A stretch of 64,000 nucleotides of DNA from Nematopogon swammerdamellus (Eukaryota; Arthropoda; Insecta; Lepidoptera; Adelidae): contig OX336343.1 of NCBI GenBank assembly GCA_946902875.1, forward strand, positions 3,138,754-3,202,753, in the 5' to 3' direction. Positions 58,796-64,000 of this stretch are shown here, piece by piece (position 1 is the stretch's first letter; each line of letters starts with the position of its first letter). The notes beneath the pieces were generated by a model. The model saw nothing but the letters and a program-made list of their open reading frames with translations. It was not told the DNA's origin and searched no databases. The position numbers were made by a program, and so were the translations under genes.

Positions 58796-58988
58796 ACTCT
58801 CCCACTCGGCTCCGCAAAGAGTACTTTCTTCTGGGAGATTTATTTATGAAGCAGGCTTAGCTAATCACCTCGCTTTAATTAAGTAAGCGTTGACGATGGA
58901 GCGGTGGAAAATAGGAAGCCAAATAGGGCGGCATGGAAAAGCCCGGGATTGGTGAAATATTGGAGAGGTGCATGCCCAGCAGGGGCTT
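58796..58988 (+). pseudogene. RTE-like tail variant
   Basis: From about 58895: GATGGAGCGGTGGAAAATAG, GAAAAGCCCGGGATTGGTGA and ATATTGGAGAGGTGCATGCC, CAGCAGGGGC. These resemble the last part of RTE-type ORF2 (a W.....GEA..Q.G-like end), strongly diverged. It lies directly before a SINE A. Confidence 0.4.
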
Positions 58989-59340
58989 GTCAGCCTCGGT
59001 AGCTCAGTGGTGCGGTCGGTCGACTGTTGTTAAGTAATCCTGAACGCGGTCAGTACTTGGATGGGTGACCGCTCGACCATTGGAGGCTGACGTGGTTCGG
59101 ATTCCACGTGAAAATTTGGTCGCTTCCCTTCTTACCTACTAGGTGGTAGGGTTTATCTCGCCCGGGTTCATCCTAATGCACTGAAAGAAACGTCGAGTTC
59201 GTGTTTTCCGTCCAGTTCAGTGTACCCGACATGAAATAAGGGGAAGCACTGACATGGCACCTAGGTCACCCGGTGTTTTGGGCTGACATCACGGATGTTG
59301 TAGGTGATGTAGCCAACCGTGTCGGTTTCTATAAAAAAAA
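58989..59340 (+). mobile_element. SINE A, full length
   Basis: GTCAGCCTCGGTAGCTCAGT, TTGTTAAGTAATCCTGAACG, GGTCAGTACTTGGATGGGTG (5S-like), ACCGCTCGACCATTGGAGGC, CTACTAGGTGGTAGGG, GTTCGTGTTTTCCGTCCAGT, GACATGAAATAAGGGGAAGC and GTGTCGGTTTCTATAAAAAA. The CGGCTATGTAAATA block is deleted. It belongs to the GACATGAAAT subfamily. Confidence 0.92.
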
Positions 59341-59394
59341 GGCGGTGATGCGATGCAGTGGCGGCAGTAGGCTTGTGGTTTGTCAGTAGTTATA

Positions 59395-59530
59395 GGTAGC
59401 TTGGTGGCGCGAAAAAATATTAAACGTGGCATTCCCAATGGCGCGTACGACCCAATGTACATGAGCGTCGTTAGACACTTTATGGGTGGCTCGGAGCCAA
59501 ATGTCGCGCTTTCTTTAAAAATAAAACAAA
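59395..59530 (+). repeat. Family I repeat
   Basis: TAGCTTGGTGGCGCG, GTGGCATTCCCAATGGCGCG, ATGAGCGTCGTTAGACACTT, TATGGGTGGCTCGGAGCCAA and ATGTCGCGCTTTC, then an A-rich tail. Confidence 0.6.
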
Positions 59531-59701
59531 ATAATAAACAAGAATTTGCACTTTTATATCGCTACATCAAATAGAAATGAAGAACTTGATTAGAGTTTCG
59601 CTAATCTCTCTTGGATAAGATCAATTTAGGGAATTGCCCGTATTAGTTTTCCACGTCACGACTTATGAAAGTACCAACTTTAGCCCGAGACATTGATATC
59701 A

Positions 59702-59822
59702 CTTTTTAACCGACTTCAAAAACAGGAGGTAATTCGACCCGTATGTATGTAATATCGTTGGAATTGCACAATATTCGTTTATGTCGGTCTATGTGGGCTT
59801 CTAAATAGGTGTGCCAAATTTC
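59702..59822 (+). mobile_element. Family H-type element, left part, split by composite SINE
   Basis: TTTTTAACCGACTTCAAAAA, CAGGAGGTAATTCGACC and TGTCGGTCTATGTGGGCTTC. The matching end, TTTTTGAAGTCGGTTCAATG, lies at 60390-60410, so the element was about 350 bp before insertion. Confidence 0.65.
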
Positions 59823-60172
59823 ATTTTTTTTTTTTTTTTTTTTTTTTTTTATGGAAACTGACACGGTTGGCTACCATCACCTACAACATCCGTGATGTCA
59901 ACCCATAACACCGGGTGACCTTGGTGCCACGTCAGTGCTTCCCTTCGGTCGTGCCGGCTACACTGAACTGGACGGAAAACACAAACTATTTACATAGCCG
60001 TTTCGACAGACCTTTCATTCAGTGCGGTGGTACCAACCCGGGCGGGTTAAACCCTACCACCTAGTAATATAAGAAGGGAGTCATATCCCTTAGTCGCCTT
60101 TTACGACATACACGGGGAGAGATGCAGTGGGGCTATTCTTTTAAAGTACCGGCCCCACACGGTACAAATATG
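59823..60172 (-). mobile_element. Composite of SINE A (reversed) and B tail
   Basis: A T30 run, ATGGAAACTGACACGGTTGG, CATCCGTGATGTCAACCCAT, CTTCCCTTCGGTCGTGCCGG, GGTACCAACCCGGGCGGGTT, CACCTAGTAATATAAGAAGG, GAGTCATATCCCTTAGTCGC, TTTTACGACATACACGGGGA and ACCGGCCCCACACGGTAC. It is the best-preserved composite (compare 9903 and 19486). Its long T run suggests a recent insertion. Confidence 0.9.
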
Positions 60173-60412
60173 TGTTCATAAGTGTATGTACTATACATGC
60201 ACGTTTGTATGTATGTTTGTATGTATGTATGTATGTTTGTCCACTCATTTCTCCGAAACTATTAATCATAATTTGACCTTTCCAGAATCACACCATTAAC
60301 CCCAGAAAATTGATAGATGAAGCCCTTTTGTGCTTTTGTACCACCTTCAACTCAATTATTTAATAATTTTTAGTTCTAAGTAGGTAGATGTTTTTGAAGT
60401 CGGTTCAATGCT
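60173..60412 (+). mobile_element. Family H-type element, right part
   Basis: GTATGTATG microsatellite (about 60200-60240), CCACTCATTTCTCCGAAACT and a TTTTTGAAGTCGGTTCAA terminus inverted with respect to 59706. Confidence 0.65.
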
Positions 60413-60464
60413 TTTTTTAAAACAGTTTTACTTTTAGACTTAGCACTACTGCGTCTTGTTTCAT

Positions 60465-60735
60465 ACATACCGCACGCTATATCCCGATAATCGGAGTAAG
60501 CAGAGTAACCGGTGTTGTGCTATGCTGCAAGACTCTGGTAGATACAGTACAACACCGACCGCCACGTCTAGCAAACAAGATACACAACGTACACAACATA
60601 CGTGTAACTTTCAAGCAGCAAGTAGGTAAGGCACGAAGATTCACCTGCTAATACGACTCGGTAGAAGGAGCGCGCCAAAGTGAGAGGTGGCTATCCTGTC
60701 GCCCTTTAGCACGGCATCTCGTCCCTACCCCTTAA
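60465..60735 (+). repeat. Repeat family B
   Basis: CATACCGCACGCTATATCCC, GATAATCGGAGTAAGCAGAG, TACAACACCGACCGCCACG, AAAGTGAGAGGTGGCTATCC, TTTAGCACGGCATCTCGTCC. It ends before the CGCCTTTTACGAC block. An ACACAACGTACACAACATAC expansion sits in the middle. Confidence 0.82.
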
Positions 60736-60905
60736 GGGTTGGGCATTTTTTAAATTTAAGTAACTTTTATTTCAACATTTAAAAAAAAACCATCCAAATA
60801 TTACTTGATTACTAACATAGCTAATAACCGTCCCGGTTAAATAATCTTTCTAATAAACCGCATTCAAATCGGTCCATCCGTTTGAGCACAGACAGACAGA
60901 CGGAG
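60736..60905 (-). mobile_element. Family G fragment
   Basis: AGTAACTTTTATTTCAACAT, ATTACTTGATTACTAACATA, CGTCCCGGTTAAATAATC and CAAATCGGTCCATCCGTTTG match 47620-47815. Confidence 0.65.
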
Positions 60906-61284
60906 GCGTCAAACATAATAATAATACCCATCCTTTTACGTTTAACAATAAAAGATGCCTTTCATTCTGGCCAAGATATAAACGCTCACTTTTGAAATTC
61001 ACCAACGATAGAAACGGCGAGGAAATTTCAATATTCTGAATGAATATAGCTATGCGTTTCGGTTTTGCAGATGTTTGACCCACTTCCGACGACGACGTAC
61101 CGAAACTCGCTGTAGCCAGAAGGCATTTAGGACTTCCTGTGGGACGTCCGAGTAGGTATTTGAAACTGTCTGAGTTTATTTTCGCTAAGATTTTGAAAAC
61201 TGTTCGAACATTCGTTTCGTTCGTTCGTTTGTACCCTCAAACGTAAAGTACTTAGTGGCGAAAATGTATTTGTATTTATTGTTT
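60906..61284. other. Unassigned
   Basis: A TTCGTTCGTTCGTT run near 61205. Nothing else recognised. Confidence 0.4.
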
Positions 61285-61555
61285 ATAGCTTTTGCCTGCG
61301 GCTTCGCTCGCGTAAAATTCGTATTTAAAATAAAGAAAGTAAGTAAGCCCGCTACTACCGTACCTTTATTTCGGCGCGCGGAACAATTCGGTTTGTACGA
61401 GAGCCACATCTTAGCGTAACCGGAACTTAATTTTATTTAGCCTATCCTGTGTCCCGTATAATTATATGTGCTTGTACTAAGTTTCATCGAATTCGGATGA
61501 TCGGTTTAAAAGTTATGGAGGAACACACATACATACATACATACAGAAAGGATTT
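61285..61555 (+). repeat. Family D repeat
   Basis: AGCTTTTGCCTGCGGCTTCG, GTAAAATTCGTATTTAA, GCGCGCGGAACAATTCGG, CCACATCTTAGCGTAACCGG, AAGTTTCATCGAATTCGGAT and TTATGGAGGAACACACATAC, then an ACAT run. Confidence 0.78.
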
Positions 61556-61664
61556 CTAAAAATCGTCAATTTAGCTTTAGTAATAGAGTCTTCAAACTTA
61601 GTATCTCATAAAACAAAGTAACTTACTCCAATGAATCCCATTGATTTTACACCATTTTACTATA

Positions 61665-61770
61665 CAATAAGGTACAAAAGGTCGGCTTAATACAGATCTG
61701 CGTTATATTCAAGCAACCTTTGGATGTGGTAAAGGATGTCTAAGTAGGCGCACGGATAATGTGAGAGAAT
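61665..61770 (-). mobile_element. LINE beta/gamma-type 3' UTR fragment
   Basis: AAGGTACAAAAGGTCGGCTT, CAAGCAACCTTTGGATGTGG and TAAAGGATGTCTAAGTAGGC resemble the CTTTGGATGT block of LINE beta tails. Confidence 0.5.
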
Positions 61771-63278
61771 AGGTATGAATAGACATAAATACATGGTTAT
61801 AATATGAAAATCACCTTCAGCCATGATCAGAAAGATCAGACATAGCCAATAACACCACTCCTCGCGAAACCACTTTCAGAGCGGCGCCATGCCGCCGCCG
61901 GCTATAAGGCGGGCAAAAAGGTAGTCTTTTTCGTTTATTTTTAATTTTTTTTTTATTAATTATTTTCCTTATTTTTTCTAAGTTATGTTTATGTATGATA
62001 TAGTGGTTGGACATAATACTCAGAGAAACAGCCATGAGCCTATTTGTTTTTTTTTAATTTTTTTTTATTTTGGCATTTTGCTCTTAAGAATCAGTAATAC
62101 CTCACCTCGAATTGCAATTTTTAGCCTCCACTTCTCAGCGCCACTTCACTCGCTATCCCACTCGCAAACTTGTGCTGCGGTCACGCGAGGTCAAATCGAT
62201 TTTGTTAGAGTGAACTACCTACACTATTGTCAGACCGGTACTCTAAGTAATAAAATGGTGTGCAAAATTGAGTGCAGCGCGCGATAGTTTAGGTAATTAT
62301 TTTCTACCGTGAAAATAATGTTTATTTTGTAAATTTAAAGCATATTACAGGATCTTCCATAAATTATATTGAGATCAGCTGTTATTATGCAAAGTTTCAT
62401 GATCTTGTAGCGATCGTCATGCGTAGACGAATACGGTCGACTGGTGGATGGTTTGCTGAGTGCAAATCCCGCCAGTGGAATGTCAGAGTGAGAGGAGAGG
62501 AGAGGCTGCGATGTTTTAAAGGTATAGATTCAGCGTTCTATACAATATTGGAGGAGAATTTGGTATTCAATAAAAACATTACCATCTAGCGGTAAACTAA
62601 TGCAACGCTTTGTAGTATGCTGGGCAAGGAAGGACCGTGCTGTTGAAGTGAAGGATAAGCTAGAAGTATTACCAACGAACGTTCGGCGAACGTTCGTCGG
62701 CCCGTTCGGCGATTTGTAAATATTTTGGATATTACGTGATATACGTGCACTTATTTGCGATATGTGACGCCGTCATCCTTGTTTCTTTTCCCGTTACGAT
62801 TTTTACAGTGTCGCATGGGACACTTAGGCAATATATTTGTAGAAACTGACAGACTGTCAACTCGAGATCCACCTCTTGGCTTATGTATGTCAGTAGGAAC
62901 TGATCGGGCATATTAGATGTTAAGAGGATTCATATGGCAAAACAACGGAAATTGTTAAACTTCAAACAAAAATTTAGTTCTATGAAGTACATAATATGAA
63001 ATTTTTGTTTTGTTTTAAACTAGATAATATGTAATAAACACTGAAGCAGGCTTTTTAAATTTACAGTATTTTTTCATAGTGAAAAAAAAATTCTAAATGT
63101 GAATCTATTTTAATTTTAATTTCTTATGTCGATCTAGCTCCCTACTGGGTCATTATTTTGGAATAAAATTTATGTCATTGTATAGGGAATTTAATTTACT
63201 AGACACTAAAGCAGCATTATTTGAAAAAAAAAACAAATCCTAATAATTTTTAAACTAAAAAAAACTACAAAATTCACC
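61771..63278. other. 1.5 kb without a recognised feature
   Basis: A GC patch at 61870-61915 (CGGCGCCATGCCGCCGCCGG), AT-rich DNA to 62100, a 100-codon plus frame ending 62287 that is hydrophobic at its start but has no family signature, a GAACGTTCGGCGAACGTTCG inverted motif near 62677, then AT-rich DNA. This could be upstream or intronic sequence of the candidate gene at 63.3 kb. Confidence 0.4.
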
Positions 63279-63290
63279 ATATAAACGCGC
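63279..63290 (+). promoter_or_regulatory. TATA-like box
   Basis: ATATAAAC at about 63279-63286 follows CACC and precedes a CG-rich CGCGCGCGCACTGCGC stretch. A start site about 25-30 bp downstream (near 63310) would place the ATG at 63364 in exon 1. Confidence 0.35.
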
Positions 63291-63363
63291 GCGCACTGCG
63301 CTCGATTGCTCAGTGCCGCCGACTCGAAATTTTGTTTTGCCATATTATGAATCCTCTAAGTCA

Positions 63364-63497
63364 ATGGAGGCTGCCAGAAAAGTTTCACAAGGCACACGGC
63401 TGCGAAATTTACCTACTGATAAGATAAAGGAAATATTCACGGCACGGAGGCCCACGGACACGCCTCCGCAGAAAAGGCACGCACACCAGACACTGGT
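63364..63497 (+). CDS. Candidate first coding exon of an unknown gene (partial)
   Basis: The ATG at 63364 opens EAARKVSQGTRLRNLPTDKI and KEIFTARRPTDTPPQKRHAH, QTL, reaching CACTG followed by GTAAGG at about 63498, a good splice-donor consensus. The frame is also open upstream without a stop, so the true start may be earlier. The peptide is charged, with many Lys and Arg, and has no domain I recognise. Codon usage is richer in G and C than the surroundings. A TATA-like box lies 80 bp upstream. No second exon is seen before the window ends. It could be a real host gene start, a mobile-element gene or chance. An out-of-frame ATG lies nearby at about 63349. Confidence 0.3.
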
Positions 63498-63660
63498 AAG
63501 GGAAGAAGTCGGTGGCCTCACACCCCACACGGAGACAACACGAAGACAGTACACCGGCCGCCTAATGCTCGCCGTATTCTCGCCTCATCACTGTTCATGC
63601 CTAATGTTCCACGCTTATAAATATAATTCCTCATCGATCATCAGTCATCAATCAGTGTAG

Positions 63661-64000
63661 TTTTTTTTTATGTAAACCGGCATGGGTGGCTGTTCCGAGA
63701 GCAGTCGACAGTGGGTGCAGTCGACAGAGCCAAAATCACCTCTCCTCGCGAAATCACGCTCAGTTAGGTGCCATGCCAGCAGATTTGCGGACTGTTGCTA
63801 GGCTGTCTACCCCGTTAATACGACGCTTGAAGACACGCAGGTTAAAGGATTCAGGAAATACACTCGCCGGAAAACAGTTCCATACTCTAGCGGTGCGACA
63901 AAGAAACGATTTAGAGAACCGATGGGTTCTCAAAAGCCCAATGTCAACAACAAAAGGGTGCTGAGTCTCTCTGCGACGAGTCATGCGGAGATAGAACGGG
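63661..64000 (-). pseudogene. LINE alpha ORF2 C-terminus and 3' UTR (runs off the window)
   Basis: Minus frame: TRRRETQHPFVVDIGLLRTH, RFSKSFLCRTARVWNCFPAS, VFPESFNLRVFKRRINGVDS and LATVRKSAGMAPN, with a TGA at 63760-63762. It ends as in the copy at 54455 (LATVRKSAGMAPH). The motif RVWN.(L/F)P..VFPE.FNL..FK.RIN is Jockey/CR1-type. The visible 75 codons are uninterrupted. The frame may continue beyond base 64000, so this could be the tail of a longer copy. The 3' UTR ends CAGCCACCCATGCCGGTTTA, CATAAAAA at 63661-63685. Confidence 0.85.

Noticed and set aside
58989..59080. 5S rRNA or tRNA gene
   Set aside because: Only about 50 bases match 5S, inside a SINE body repeated throughout the window. 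The 5S ends and a tRNA cloverleaf are missing.
63686..63964. 92-codon plus-strand frame near the window end
   Set aside because: It is the complement of the LINE alpha ORF2 C-terminus, which is the reading with a recognisable motif.

Overview
This window looks like nuclear DNA from an insect, most likely a moth or butterfly (Lepidoptera). It is AT-rich and has no operons, no bacterial-type genes and no complete long coding sequence. It is packed with short interspersed repeats that I associate with lepidopteran genomes: elements starting GGCCAAGTGCGAGTCGGACT, elements ending in GAGCGAAGCCGCGGGCAAAAG followed by CTAGT, and RTE-, Jockey/CR1- and mariner-type remnants. The species cannot be named from the sequence. 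Letters for repeat families (A, B, C, D, E, F/G, H, I, K) and Greek letters for LINEs are labels made for this window only.

Main families. SINE A (about 23 pieces on both strands) has a tRNA-like start, a segment very like the internal promoter of 5S rRNA, a long body and a tail ending ...CCGTGTCAGTTTCCATAAAA. SINE E shares body motifs with A but carries the 3' tail of LINE alpha. Repeat B (about 10 pieces) often lies beside or around A. Family C carries GACGGACAGACG-type runs. LINE remnants are 3' ends only: alpha and gamma (Jockey/CR1-like ORF2 C-termini), beta (3' UTR only) and an RTE-like C-terminus (delta).

Layout. 1-7 kb: AT-rich DNA with scattered A, B, C, D, E copies, a CRE/TATA-like site near 5.18 kb, a GC island at 5.4-5.9 kb, and a 46-bp perfect palindrome flanked by 8-bp direct repeats at 6.9 kb. 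7.5-8.4 kb: a satellite with an 84/72-bp unit. 9-12.7 kb: RTE, A, B and LINE beta pieces. 13.1-15.7 kb: a 2.6-kb foldback element with eleven ~109-bp units in each inverted arm. 16-22 kb: more dispersed repeats and a long poly(G). 22.2-24 kb: a promoter- or LTR-like block followed by two tandem arrays. 24-28 kb: dispersed repeats and a degenerate 16-bp-period array. 28.4-31.2 kb: one deletion-derivative mariner with its TA duplication, a second truncated mariner, and a 467-bp hAT element with an 8-bp duplication.

31.3-38.0 kb is the centrepiece. A SINE A copy is split by a 6,360-bp DNA transposon with a TTAA target duplication and inverted ends, carrying a broken Kolobok-like (Mutator-domain type) transposase on the minus strand. 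The transposase gene is itself interrupted by a ~1.06-kb element with its own inverted ends (holding a LINE 3' fragment) and by a ~1.65-kb insertion with a 130-bp minisatellite and a ~585-bp near-perfect palindrome.

38-64 kb: SINEs inserted in SINEs, a 220-bp tandem duplication, pyrimidine-rich and hexanucleotide arrays, a Helitron-like shell with an expanded interior (49.3-50.6 kb), a 216-bp satellite (57.5-58.8 kb), several LINE 3' ends and, at 63.3-63.5 kb, the only plausible start of a host gene: a TATA-box-like site, a short open reading frame and a good splice donor. Apart from that candidate I see no functional host gene. The genes present are dead transposase and reverse-transcriptase fragments.
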